Made by a program: the position numbers and the translations under genes. A model generated the notes under the pieces. The model did no database searches and had not been told where the DNA came from. It saw nothing but the letters and a program-made list of their open reading frames with translations. From Runella rosea (GTDB lineage Bacteria; Bacteroidota; Bacteroidia; Cytophagales; Spirosomataceae), in contig NZ_CP030850.1 in the NCBI RefSeq assembly GCF_003325355.1, forward strand, positions 1,426,001-1,490,000: 64,000 bases of DNA. Direction: 5' to 3'. How positions within the stretch are numbered: the stretch's first letter is position 1; every line of letters starts with the position of its first letter. Below are positions 54,462 to 62,024 of this stretch, one piece after another.

Positions 54462-54983
54462 ATGATAATTGAAGCTGAAATTATAAGTCAACCATATTCG
54501 GGAGAATACACCGAAAGAATTTACGACAATGAAAGTGCGTGGAATTCTCAAAGTTGGACTTTTATAAAATTTACCAATGACGACTATTCAGAATGGTGCG
54601 GACAATTTCGTGGCTTCCCAAGACAAGTGGCTATCTCGACACAGAATAAGATTGTTTTGGTTTTGACTTCTGACTATTTATTTCAGCTTGACATTGAAAA
54701 AGCAAACTTGGTTGACATTGAAGACCAACCCCAATATCACAACTTGACAGTTGCACCAAATGGAGATTTCATTCTCGCTGACTATTACAACTTTGAAAAA
54801 GTTGCGACAAACATTAAAGATAAAGAACCAATTGAAAGCCCAATTCAAATGGACATAATTGAATTCAAAAAATGGGACAATGAAAAACTTGAGTTTACCT
54901 GTGACGAATTTTTAAATTGGGACAGACACTTAACAATGGTTTATGACAGCGGAACGAATAAAATTGAAATAGTAAATGGTTAA
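54462..54983 (+). CDS. Cassette 8, gene A: soluble hypothetical protein
   Basis: The 173-aa protein has no signal peptide. It contains WSFTKFT-like aromatic strands, EWCGQFRGFPRQVAIS near 46-61, and a beta-propeller-like VLTSDYLFQLDIE. No named family recognised; it resembles small immunity- or sensor-type proteins found alone in Bacteroidota. It overlaps the next gene by 8 bp (ATGGTTAA), so the two are translationally coupled. That makes this a two-gene cassette. Confidence 0.72.
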   Translation: MIIEAEIISQPYSGEYTERIYDNESAWNSQSWTFIKFTNDDYSEWCGQFRGFPRQVAISTQNKIVLVLTSDYLFQLDIEKANLVDIEDQPQYHNLTVAPNGDFILADYYNFEKVATNIKDKEPIESPIQMDIIEFKKWDNEKLEFTCDEFLNWDRHLTMVYDSGTNKIEIVNG

Positions 54984-55248
54984 GTTTAAAATACGGTTTG
55001 TTGACGTTGTTTATGGTATAGCTATAATCGGAGCAGACTTATTTGTATTTATATTACTTGGACTTTTACTTATGGGTTATGACGATTGTTATGACAGTTC
55101 AAAAGGTGAATACTGGAGTTTAGCAAGTATGAACTCGACCGAAAAAATAATTTACATTTGTTACAACGCTTGGATAATTTTAAACATAATAGCACTTGTT
55201 TATATTGGACGAAAAATATACAGAAAGACAAAGAAAAACGCCACATAA
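54976..55248 (+). CDS. Cassette 8, gene B: small two-helix membrane protein
   Basis: The 90-aa protein has hydrophobic segments at about 8-32 and 58-80 and a basic C-terminus. It overlaps the upstream gene by 8 bp. Its stop codon TAA lies within the R'' core (CACATAAC) of site 8. The pairing of a soluble and a small membrane protein on one cassette suggests they act together, possibly as a toxin/immunity or sensor pair; no motif proves this. Confidence 0.7.
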   Translation: MVKFKIRFVDVVYGIAIIGADLFVFILLGLLLMGYDDCYDSSKGEYWSLASMNSTEKIIYICYNAWIILNIIALVYIGRKIYRKTKKNAT

Positions 55249-55376
55249 CAGCACCTACAAGAAATTGGCGGTTCAGTGGTTAAATGAAACTTTGTGCTTC
55301 GTATCAAGTTCAGTGGTGGCAGACAGTTTTGTGCTTCGAAATCGCCAACTTCTTGTAGCTGCAAACCGTTATGTGA
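55240..55376 (+). repeat. attC-like site 8
   Basis: R'' GCCACATAAC matches cassette 8's own start GTTATGTGGC. R' is GTTATGTGA (55368-55376). The inner stem CTACAAGAA...TTGGCG pairs perfectly with CGCCAA...TTCTTGTAG around single opposed bases. Confidence 0.9.
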
Positions 55377-55397
55377 TATTATAACCCAACAATACGA

Positions 55398-56468
55398 ATG
55401 AAATTTATTCCAAGAAGAGAACCTGAATACTTTAAAGACTTAAATCTAAGTATTGACAATTATCAAAGGTATTTTAGACAAATCCGACCTGACATAATTA
55501 GAGAATTTAATAATAAGTGTGGTTATTGTGAATGTGATTTAAATCTCACAAGCTTGCCTAACATTGATAACTTTTATCCCAAAAGCATTTATCCTGAAAA
55601 AGCCTTTGAATGGAATAATTTAATTCTTTGTTGTCAAGTATGTAATATTAGTAAAGCAAACCGCTTTCCTCAGGACGAAAATGGAAATTCATTATTAATT
55701 AATCCGTCAATTGAAAATCCAGATGAACACATAGAATTAGACGCTAATTCTGGTTTGTTAAATGGGTTAACTGAAAAAGGAAAAGTTACAATATCAACCC
55801 TTGGTTTAAATAGACAGGAATTAGTTGAATTCAGAAGGAGAAATGAAAATGTCCAACAAATTCAATCATTATTCCCAAGTATAAATATTGAACAGGACAG
55901 GAACACAATTTATCAGACATTTATAGATAACACGAAAATGATTTCTGATGTAAATAGTAAATTAAAATATAATTCTAACGAAGACACACTTATTGCATAT
56001 TTACTTTACGCAAATATCATCACATCACTCGAAACTTATTTAGCTGATATTTTTATTAACACAATTTTTCATAACACACTATACCTAAGAAAGTTTGTGG
56101 AGACTTATCCTAAATTCAAAGGAAATGAGAATGGACATAAGTTTACGCTTTCTGAAATCTATAATAAATATGATAAAATTGAAGAAATAGTTACTGACGA
56201 GATACTAGGAATTATCTACCATAATCTTCAAACTATCAAGCCGATGTTTAAAGACACATTTGAAGTACAATTTCCAAAAGATATGAGAAATATATTTATC
56301 GCTATTCAAGTTCGACACGACATCGTTCATAGGAATGGAAAAACAAAAATCGACAAAGAAACTAAGTCATTTACTGAACATACAATTGGAAAAGTAGAAA
56401 TTGAAAATTTAATTATTGAAACATCAAAATTTGTTGAGGAAATTGATAAACAAATGATGAAATTATAA
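55398..56468 (+). CDS. Cassette 9: HNH-type zinc domain fused to HEPN-like domain, candidate defence nuclease
   Basis: The 356-aa protein has an N-terminal zinc-bound HNH-like module of the PtuB/TIGR02646 kind: C41-x2-C44, NIDNFYPKS at 55-63, W72-NNL, C79-x2-C82 with N83 and K86, then RFP. The His normally found before F.PKS is Asn58 here, so DNA cleavage may be altered or lost. The C-terminal half (about 190-350) is helical and ends with RHDIVHRNG, giving R306-x4-H311, the HEPN ribonuclease signature. Nuclease pairs of this kind occur in anti-phage systems, including Septu PtuB for the HNH part. It is very AT-rich and stands alone on its cassette. Defence role is inference. Confidence 0.75.
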   Translation: MKFIPRREPEYFKDLNLSIDNYQRYFRQIRPDIIREFNNKCGYCECDLNLTSLPNIDNFYPKSIYPEKAFEWNNLILCCQVCNISKANRFPQDENGNSLLINPSIENPDEHIELDANSGLLNGLTEKGKVTISTLGLNRQELVEFRRRNENVQQIQSLFPSINIEQDRNTIYQTFIDNTKMISDVNSKLKYNSNEDTLIAYLLYANIITSLETYLADIFINTIFHNTLYLRKFVETYPKFKGNENGHKFTLSEIYNKYDKIEEIVTDEILGIIYHNLQTIKPMFKDTFEVQFPKDMRNIFIAIQVRHDIVHRNGKTKIDKETKSFTEHTIGKVEIENLIIETSKFVEEIDKQMMKL

Positions 56469-56472
56469 TAAC

Positions 56473-56609
56473 ATCACATAACAGCAGTTTGGCAAAATGG
56501 CGGGTTTAGTGCTATATTCAAGTTCAGTTCTTAGATTGAACTTTTGTACAAAACTGAACATTTGTGCTTCGATTTCCGCCACTTCGCCAAGCTGCAAACC
56601 GTTAGCAGC
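56473..56609 (+). repeat. attC-like site 9
   Basis: R'' TCACATAAC matches cassette 9's own start GTTATGTGA. R' is GTTAGCAGC (56601-56609). The inner stem GCAGTTTGGC-AAAA-TGGCGG pairs with CCGCCA-CTTC-GCCAAGCTGC. Confidence 0.9.
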
Positions 56610-56627
56610 AATTTTTCGACAGACACA

Positions 56628-57416
56628 GTGAAACATAAATTATATCAAATAGACGCTTTTACCGACACAATTTTTGGAGGAAATCCTGCTTGTGTGGTGC
56701 CACTTGACAAATGGTTGCCTGACAAAATCTTGTTGAAAATAGCAAAAGAAAACGCAGTTGCTGAAACTGCTTTTTTTGTTGACAAAGGAGAAAAAATTCA
56801 TTTACGATGGTTTACGCCTGAAATTGAAATGGATTTGTGCGGTCACGCTACACTTGCAACAGCTCACAGTTTAGCGACAATTCTTGACTATAAGAAAGAT
56901 AAAATTGTATTTGAAACTTTAAGTGGCGACTTAATTGTCAAAATTGAAAATGGGCACTATAAAATGGACTTCCCATCAAGAATGCCTATTGCCGACATCT
57001 TACCACCGACAATTTCAAAATCTTTGAATATTCAACCGAAAGAAATTTTGAAAGCAAGAGATTATGTTTTGGTGTATGAAAACGAAGCTGAAATCAGAAA
57101 TATTAAAATTGACAGACAATTGCTCGACCAAATAAATCTCGACCCAGGAGGTGTAATTGTAACAGCAGTAGGAAATAACTGCGATTTCGTTTCAAGGTTT
57201 TTTACACCACAAGCATCAATATTAGAAGACCCCGTAACAGGTTCAGCACATTGTTCTCTAATTCCATTTTGGGCTAATAGACTCAATAAAAAAGAACTTT
57301 ATGCTCAACAAGTTTCTGAACGATTAGGGAAATTGTATTGTGAAGACAGAGGAGAACGAGTGATTATTAGTGGACAAGCAAAAACATATTCAATTGGAGA
57401 ATTTTGGACAGAATAA
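56628..57416 (+). CDS. Cassette 10: PhzF-family isomerase/epimerase-like enzyme
   Basis: I choose the GTG start at 56628 (VKHKLYQIDAFTDTIFGGNP), the canonical PhzF N-terminus, 27 bp past the cassette boundary; the frame is open further upstream inside site 9. The 262-aa protein has GNPACVVPL, the catalytic Glu region NAVAETAFFV, LCGHATLATAHSLA, and the second-lobe motif DPVTGSAHCSLIPFWA. PhzF proteins isomerise or epimerise small metabolites. The family is common in bacterial genomes and gives no clear phenotype on its own. Confidence 0.92.
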   Translation: MKHKLYQIDAFTDTIFGGNPACVVPLDKWLPDKILLKIAKENAVAETAFFVDKGEKIHLRWFTPEIEMDLCGHATLATAHSLATILDYKKDKIVFETLSGDLIVKIENGHYKMDFPSRMPIADILPPTISKSLNIQPKEILKARDYVLVYENEAEIRNIKIDRQLLDQINLDPGGVIVTAVGNNCDFVSRFFTPQASILEDPVTGSAHCSLIPFWANRLNKKELYAQQVSERLGKLYCEDRGERVIISGQAKTYSIGEFWTE

Positions 57417-57421
57417 AACAA

Positions 57422-57555
57422 CTGCTAACATGAGTTTGGCAATATGACGGCTGAAATACTACTATGAAACGTTAGTACAAGGTTTAACACTAGGAATTCT
57501 ATTGAACTTTTGTGCTAAAATCCGCCACATCTCAAAGCTAAAAAACGTTAGCAGC
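57422..57555 (+). repeat. attC-like site 10
   Basis: R'' CTGCTAAC matches cassette 10's own start GTTAGCAG over 8 bases. R' is GTTAGCAGC (57547-57555). The inner stem is weaker than in sites 1-9 (AGTTT/AAAGCT plus CGG/CCG). Confidence 0.78.
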
Positions 57556-57599
57556 AACGTTGGTGGTAAGGGTAACAGACGACAATAACATACAAAAAA

Positions 57600-58181
57600 A
57601 TGCAAGACATATTATTTGACTTTATATCAAAATACGTTTCTCTCACAGAAGATGAAAAGAACGCAATCGTTTCTTTGGACATATTTCGCTCGGTAAAGAA
57701 AGGGACGACTTTACTCAAAGAAGGACAAAAATCAAAACATAGCTACTTTGTTCTAAAAGGCTGTATACGAACATATTATGTTTTAGATGGTGAAGAAAAA
57801 ACTACTGGTTTCTACACAGAAATGGACGCTTTGACTCCCCCTTGTGTAATAAGCAAAACTCCTTCTCAATATTTTATTAGTTGTGTTGAAGACAGTATAC
57901 TTTTAGTTTCAAATTCTGATATGGAAGTAGAAGTAAACAGTAAATTTCCAAAGTTTGAAATAATGTGTAGAATATTGTCAGAAGAATTGTTAGCTAAACA
58001 ACGTATAGACTTTGACGAATTTAAGACCTCTTCACCCGAACAACGATACCTGAACTTAATACAAAAAAGACCTGACCTTATTCAACGTGTGCCACAACAC
58101 CAATTGGCGAGCTATTTAGGTATCAAACCTCAATCTTTAAGCAGGTTAAGAGCAAGAATTATAGAGAAAGATAAAGGGTAA
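57600..58181 (+). CDS. Cassette 11, gene A: Crp/Fnr-family regulator
   Basis: The 193-aa protein has a cyclic-nucleotide-binding beta-roll: VKKGTTLLKEGQKSKHSYFVLKGCIRTYYVLDGEEKT at about 32-68 and FYTEMDALTPPCV. The C-terminal winged helix-turn-helix has HQLASYLGIKPQSLSRLRARI near 168-188. It is a typical Bacteroidota Crp-like transcription factor; the Arg/Ser set for cAMP is not obvious. It heads a longer composite cassette and is followed by two secreted paralogues sharing the same promoter block, which may be its targets. Confidence 0.92.
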   Translation: MQDILFDFISKYVSLTEDEKNAIVSLDIFRSVKKGTTLLKEGQKSKHSYFVLKGCIRTYYVLDGEEKTTGFYTEMDALTPPCVISKTPSQYFISCVEDSILLVSNSDMEVEVNSKFPKFEIMCRILSEELLAKQRIDFDEFKTSSPEQRYLNLIQKRPDLIQRVPQHQLASYLGIKPQSLSRLRARIIEKDKG

Positions 58182-58185
58182 GCTG

Positions 58186-58236
58186 CATTTCTTAACTTAA
58201 GTGAACGAGTTATTGTATCTAGCCAATCTACTTTTG
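58186..58236 (+). promoter_or_regulatory. Promoter-operator block, copy 1
   Basis: A 23-nt block (58186-58208) containing the palindrome CTTAACTTAAG is followed, 20 nt later, by the -7 element TACTTTTG and GCATCATC. The same block, spacing and -7 sequence occur at 59022-59072. No consensus -33 box is seen, so the block may bind an activator such as the adjacent Crp-like protein. Confidence 0.6.
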
Positions 58237-58266
58237 CATCATCGTTTAACATCAATTAAAACAGCT

Positions 58267-58884
58267 ATGCAAAAGAAAATTTTACTGTTCGCTTTGGCCT
58301 TAATCATAACAAGCACTTTACAAGTTAAAGCACAAAATGACAAACAAGTCAGCACCTATAAAAGGTGGTTCATTGGAAGTACACTCTTGTTGTTTGGAAA
58401 TTTAGACAAAACAAACAATCCCGAGTATGTACAATTAAATGTTGGATATAGGATAACACCTAAAGATGTTGTTCAATTTAGATTTAAAAGGTCCATTTAT
58501 GCTTGGCCATTAGGTATCCCTTTTGGCCCTTCATTTGATGCGCCTGGACTAAACTATCCAGGACGTGCACGCATACTTGCTCCTCAAATAGGATACCAGC
58601 GGTTTTGGTGGAAAGGAGTCTACACATCCCTTTATGCATTGAATGCTTTTGAAAAATATATGGATGAGAACAATAAAAAGATTGGAAATGGATACACTTT
58701 ATATCTTGACTTCTATTTAGGTTATCAGTTTAAGTTTTTTAAAGACCGCTTCTTTTTTGAACCAGCTATTGGAATTAGTTATTGGCCTGTAAGAACTAAC
58801 GTTCCAGCATCTTTTAAAGCAGTAGAACAAAAATGGCCTAACCACTTTATTCAACCTGGGCTTGATTTTGGATTTAAGTTTTAA
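58267..58884 (+). CDS. Cassette 11, gene B: secreted protein, paralogue 1
   Basis: ATG 58267 opens a signal peptide ending LQVKAQ; an earlier in-frame ATG at 58201 lies in the promoter block. The 205-aa protein has STYKRWFIGSTLLLFGNL, LNVGYRITPKDVVQFRF and HFIQPGLDFGFKF at the end, an eight-strand-like outer-membrane or secreted beta pattern. It is about 40-50% alike by eye to the 59102 product, so the pair is a tandem duplication. Function unknown. Confidence 0.78.
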   Translation: MQKKILLFALALIITSTLQVKAQNDKQVSTYKRWFIGSTLLLFGNLDKTNNPEYVQLNVGYRITPKDVVQFRFKRSIYAWPLGIPFGPSFDAPGLNYPGRARILAPQIGYQRFWWKGVYTSLYALNAFEKYMDENNKKIGNGYTLYLDFYLGYQFKFFKDRFFFEPAIGISYWPVRTNVPASFKAVEQKWPNHFIQPGLDFGFKF

Positions 58885-58899
58885 AACTACAACGATTAG

Positions 58900-59031
58900 A
58901 TGAAAGCAGTTATTTGCAACAAATATGGACCTCCTGAAGTTTTGCGACTTCAGGAGGTTTCTAAACCAATACCCAAAGACAGTCAAATTCTTGACAAAAT
59001 AGTTGCTACTGCCGTCAACTTCATTTCTTAA
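58900..59031 (+). pseudogene. Zinc-type alcohol dehydrogenase/quinone oxidoreductase, N-terminal fragment
   Basis: Forty-three codons read [20 protein letters not shown] and continue to VATAVNFIS and stop. This is the usual N-terminus of NAD(P)-dependent quinone oxidoreductases, truncated at the point where promoter block 2 begins. It shows that a longer gene was lost by a deletion during duplication of the flanking promoter and secreted-protein genes. Confidence 0.75.
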
Positions 59032-59072
59032 CTTAAGTGAACGATTTTAAGGCTTTTGCCAATTTACCTTTG
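59022..59072 (+). promoter_or_regulatory. Promoter-operator block, copy 2
   Basis: The block is identical over 23 nt to copy 1, with the same 20-nt gap to the -7 element TACCTTTG and then GCATCATC. It lies 30 bp before the start of paralogue 2. Confidence 0.6.
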
Positions 59073-59101
59073 CATCATCTTCTAACATAAAAAGTAAAGA
59101 A

Positions 59102-59725
59102 ATGCAAAAGAAAATTTTATTCATTGGTTTTGTCTTAATGATGACAAGTACGCTCCACCTCAAAGCACAATACTCTAAAACAGACAGTACTTACAAACGG
59201 TGGTTCGTTGGTAGCACTTTGTTTTTAGTAGGTAATCTAGCTCCCGTAAACCCTCCCAACTTCGCTCAACTCAATTTAGGATATCGGATTACAGGAAAGG
59301 ATGTAATTTCACTTGAACTAATAACTTGGAAATATGCCTGGCCACTTGGTATTAACCCATTTTTTAACAAATCATACGGCAAGCCAGAAGAGAAATTCCC
59401 TGGTTATATAAGAGATTATGGTATTGCTCTTGCTTATCAAAGGTTTTTTTGGAAAGGCCTTTATGCAGCAGTACACGTAATGCCTATGTGGCAAACATTT
59501 GTGAATGACGACGGTAAAAAGGTGGATAATGGTTTTCATCTATTCAACTCTTATCGGGTTGGCTATCACATTAAACTCTTTAAGGATAGGTTTTTTTTAC
59601 AACCATCACTTGGTATAGCTGGCCGTCCTTATCACACTAAAATGCCTAATGGTTTTAAAGAAAAAGATGACAAGTGGTCAAAATACACGCCTGAACCAGG
59701 GCTGCATTTCGGATATAATTTTTAG
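59102..59725 (+). CDS. Cassette 11, gene C: secreted protein, paralogue 2
   Basis: The 207-aa protein has a signal peptide ending LHLKAQ. STYKRWFVGSTLFLVGNL, LNLGYRITGKDVISLEL, AYQRFFWKGLYAAVHV and a closing GLHFGYNF parallel the 58267 product along its whole length. Likely a small beta-barrel or periplasmic protein. It ends 9 bp before the next start codon, so it is coupled to the DUF6326-like gene. Confidence 0.8.
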   Translation: MQKKILFIGFVLMMTSTLHLKAQYSKTDSTYKRWFVGSTLFLVGNLAPVNPPNFAQLNLGYRITGKDVISLELITWKYAWPLGINPFFNKSYGKPEEKFPGYIRDYGIALAYQRFFWKGLYAAVHVMPMWQTFVNDDGKKVDNGFHLFNSYRVGYHIKLFKDRFFLQPSLGIAGRPYHTKMPNGFKEKDDKWSKYTPEPGLHFGYNF

Positions 59726-59734
59726 TTGATAATT

Positions 59735-60184
59735 ATGAATACGCAAAAAACATCACAAAATGCACTAGAGGAAATCAAAGTCAGTTTGAAACTAAAGCTG
59801 GCAGCGCTGTGGGCAAGTTTAATGTTTCTCTATATCTATGTAGATTATTTCCACTTATTTATGCCAGGTACACTACAGGATATGTTAGCAGGCAAGGTAT
59901 TTGTATTTGATATTACGCAAGGGTTTCTTTTGGCAGCACTCGCCTCAATGACAATTCCAGCACTGATGATTTTCCTTTCTGTTGCCCTGCCAGCTAAAGT
60001 AAATCGCTTTACAAACATAATCGTGGCTACGATTTATATTCCCTATACTTTGTTTAATTTGGCTGGTGAAGCTTGGATGCACATGTTATTTGGCGCTGTT
60101 GTAGAAGTCGTTCTTCTTTGTCTAATTATCAGTTATGCATGGAAATGGCCTCGCACCCAACTTAGCGCTTTGACTGAAAACTAA
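59735..60184 (+). CDS. Cassette 11, gene D: four-helix membrane protein (DUF6326-like)
   Basis: ATG 59735 follows the previous stop codon by 9 bp; a TTG at 59726 is a less likely start. The 149-aa protein has four hydrophobic segments (about 24-42, 55-80, 88-108, 113-135). LWASLMFLYIYVDYF near residue 28 and LFNLAGEAWMHM fit the small DUF6326 membrane family. Function unknown. Its downstream boundary is disturbed by an IS91-family remnant. Confidence 0.8.
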   Translation: MNTQKTSQNALEEIKVSLKLKLAALWASLMFLYIYVDYFHLFMPGTLQDMLAGKVFVFDITQGFLLAALASMTIPALMIFLSVALPAKVNRFTNIIVATIYIPYTLFNLAGEAWMHMLFGAVVEVVLLCLIISYAWKWPRTQLSALTEN

Positions 60185-60214
60185 AACTTTCCATCGGCAC
60201 ATAGGTTTTGCCAT

Positions 60215-60790
60215 TTGCATGTACCCCCTGCCGGGAACTATGCAGTGTAGGTGTGGATGCAGTGATAAATTTTGTCCTCACGTATGAAAAACGGTAATCA
60301 TGCCCATCTGCAAGCCCTTATTTCTGCCAAACGTTTCCATGCTTTGCCATGCCGAACCAAACAAAGTATCATAGATCTATTTGGGCTGATGGAGTGTTAG
60401 TTGATTCAATTCAGAGGGAAGCGTAAAGACCACATGGAAGGATGGCACAGGCAATAAATCGCCCCCCCGTGCCTGTATCCATTCTTCCCGTTTGTGGCCT
60501 TGGCACTTTGGACAGTGTCTAATGAGGCAAAAATTATAGCTAATGCTGATGTTTCCGCAAAGCATCACAGGCGTCCAAATGAACGCCCATAACCGAAGTA
60601 TCGCCCGCAAGGTGCGCAGTTGCAAGCCGTTTAACTCCAATACTTCAATGCCTGCTCCCAAACAATCCAGCACATGGGCAACTTCACGGCATGGCTGCAT
60701 TCCAAAAACTCAAAACGTTGGATTATTTCCTGAAAGCTGGGCACTTCTCTGCCGGCACGATTGATAAGCTTATTCGCATGTAGCTCATCA
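60215..60790 (-). pseudogene. IS91-family transposase remnant
   Basis: Read on the minus strand, the segment gives CGNISISYN, RHCPKCQGHKREEWIQAR, LLPVPSFHVVFTLPSELNQL, then YDTLFGSAWQ, MGMITVFHT and GQNLSLHPHLHCIVPG. All are signatures of IS91-type Y2 rolling-circle transposases (zinc region and start of the catalytic region). TAG and TGA stops interrupt the frame after HQPK and HT, and an upstream frameshift hides HLDACDA. The C-terminal catalytic tyrosines are missing. It is a dead fragment in the region where cassette 11's 3' hairpin should be. Confidence 0.85.
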
Positions 60791-60871
60791 AAATTCTTTT
60801 TTTGTCATGCTAAAGTTAAAATTGGCCTTACAATTAAGCCTTTTGTCGCGATATAGCTACCGAAGGATTTG

Positions 60872-60990
60872 TTCAACAGACGTTTGTGGCAAGTGGGGGT
60901 TCAGTGCTTCGTATGACAGTTTTTCTTAACTTCGTATGAAACATGGTGGCAAAATCGACACCTTCGCAAAGCCCGAAAACGCTGTATGCC
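60872..60990 (+). repeat. attC-like site 11 (degenerate)
   Basis: The left part TTCAAC...GTTTGTGGC...GTGGGGG and the right part CACCTTCGCAAAGCCC...GCTGTATGCC keep the layout but pair poorly. GTT has become GCT at the boundary. The R'' arm does not match cassette 11's start, consistent with loss of the original arm near the IS91 fragment. Confidence 0.6.
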
Positions 60991-61022
60991 ATTAAAAGAA
61001 TAGCCAAAAATATAAAAATCCG

Positions 61023-61739
61023 ATGCAAATCATTATGTTGAATAAACTTGAGCAATATTATTATGAAGCAAAGGGAAACAAATGGTATGGCTACTTTGCC
61101 ATATTTTGCCGTTTGGCTTTGGCTGTTGCATGGGTAATTTCAGGATTAGTAAAAATTAAAGGAGAACGCTTTGCAGCAGGTTTATCTTCCAATCATCCAT
61201 TAGGACAGTATTTTGATGCTTTACTCAATACTGGATACTATTATACATTTATTGGTGTAGGGCAGGTAATAGTTGCTCTCCTATTACTCATTCCAAGAAC
61301 TGCACTACTCGGTGCCATTAGCAGCTTCCCTATTATACTGAATATTTGTGTACTGACATATTCTGTTCGGTTTGAAGGCACTCGTGCAGCAACATTTATG
61401 TTATTGGCCAATTTATTTTTATTATGTTGGGACTACAACCGCTTAAAATCTATTCTTCCATTCAAACAAGATAAATTGGATGCACACTCTATTAAAGAAA
61501 AACCCTTAAAAAGCAGGTTCCCATTTTTATTTTTTGGAGGGGTTGTGGCAACTCTTGCTTTAGTTGTATTTTTAAACAATATCATATATGACATTCGACC
61601 TGGTAATTCACCAGAGGAATGTACAAATGGTTGTCCTGATAATAGTAATCCAAAGGCTTGTCAAGAATTTTGTGATTGTATTCATAACAAAGGAAAACCT
61701 ATTGGTAAATGTTTAGAAGAGTACGAAAAGGCAAAATAA
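61023..61739 (+). CDS. Cassette 12: DoxX/MauE-like membrane protein with Cys-rich tail
   Basis: The 238-aa protein has four to five membrane segments. CRLALAVAWVISGLVKIKGERFAAGL near 28-53 is the DoxX/MauE entry motif, and GVGQVIVALLLLIPRTALLGA follows. After about residue 195 a periplasmic tail has seven Cys (ECTNGCPDNS, KACQEFCDC, GKCLEE). Such proteins help quinone-linked disulfide or respiratory maturation. The Cys tail could be redox-active or metal-binding; this is inference. Confidence 0.8.
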   Translation: MQIIMLNKLEQYYYEAKGNKWYGYFAIFCRLALAVAWVISGLVKIKGERFAAGLSSNHPLGQYFDALLNTGYYYTFIGVGQVIVALLLLIPRTALLGAISSFPIILNICVLTYSVRFEGTRAATFMLLANLFLLCWDYNRLKSILPFKQDKLDAHSIKEKPLKSRFPFLFFGGVVATLALVVFLNNIIYDIRPGNSPEECTNGCPDNSNPKACQEFCDCIHNKGKPIGKCLEEYEKAK

Positions 61740-61785
61740 AGTGAAAATCAGGAATTTGAAGAAAATACCTGACAAATAAACTGCT

Positions 61786-61983
61786 CCCAACATTTGATTT
61801 TGAGCAAGTTGGGCAGACAGAATAACAATGAGCATTTATAATTCTGTTGGGCTTTTGTTCGGGCCAGACGTATATCGCTGAAGTTTAGTTTTTATCTTTA
61901 ACTTAATATTTTCAATCAGCAGCGGTTCTGGGCAGATGTTTTTCAAAATCCCACCTTTGCCAAGCCCAAAAACCTTATCGGTC
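61786..61983 (+). repeat. attC-like site 12 (degenerate, chimeric)
   Basis: The right arm CCCAC...GCCAAGCCC and boundary CTTATCGGTC resemble other sites, with G changed to C. The left arm CTGCTCCCAAC implies a partner cassette starting GTTGGGAGCA. That is not the start of cassette 12 (GCTGTATGCC), so two cassettes appear fused. Confidence 0.55.
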
Positions 61984-62024
61984 ATTGTAGAGCGACAGTA
62001 CTGAACAATAAAAAGAATAAAATT

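Noticed and set aside
58201-58266. Upstream in-frame start of secreted paralogue 1
   Set aside because: It lies in the promoter block shared with paralogue 2, whose start aligns with 58267.
60377-60700. Treating the 107-aa minus-strand frame as a gene
   Set aside because: It is the middle of an IS91-type transposase with stops and a frameshift on either side.
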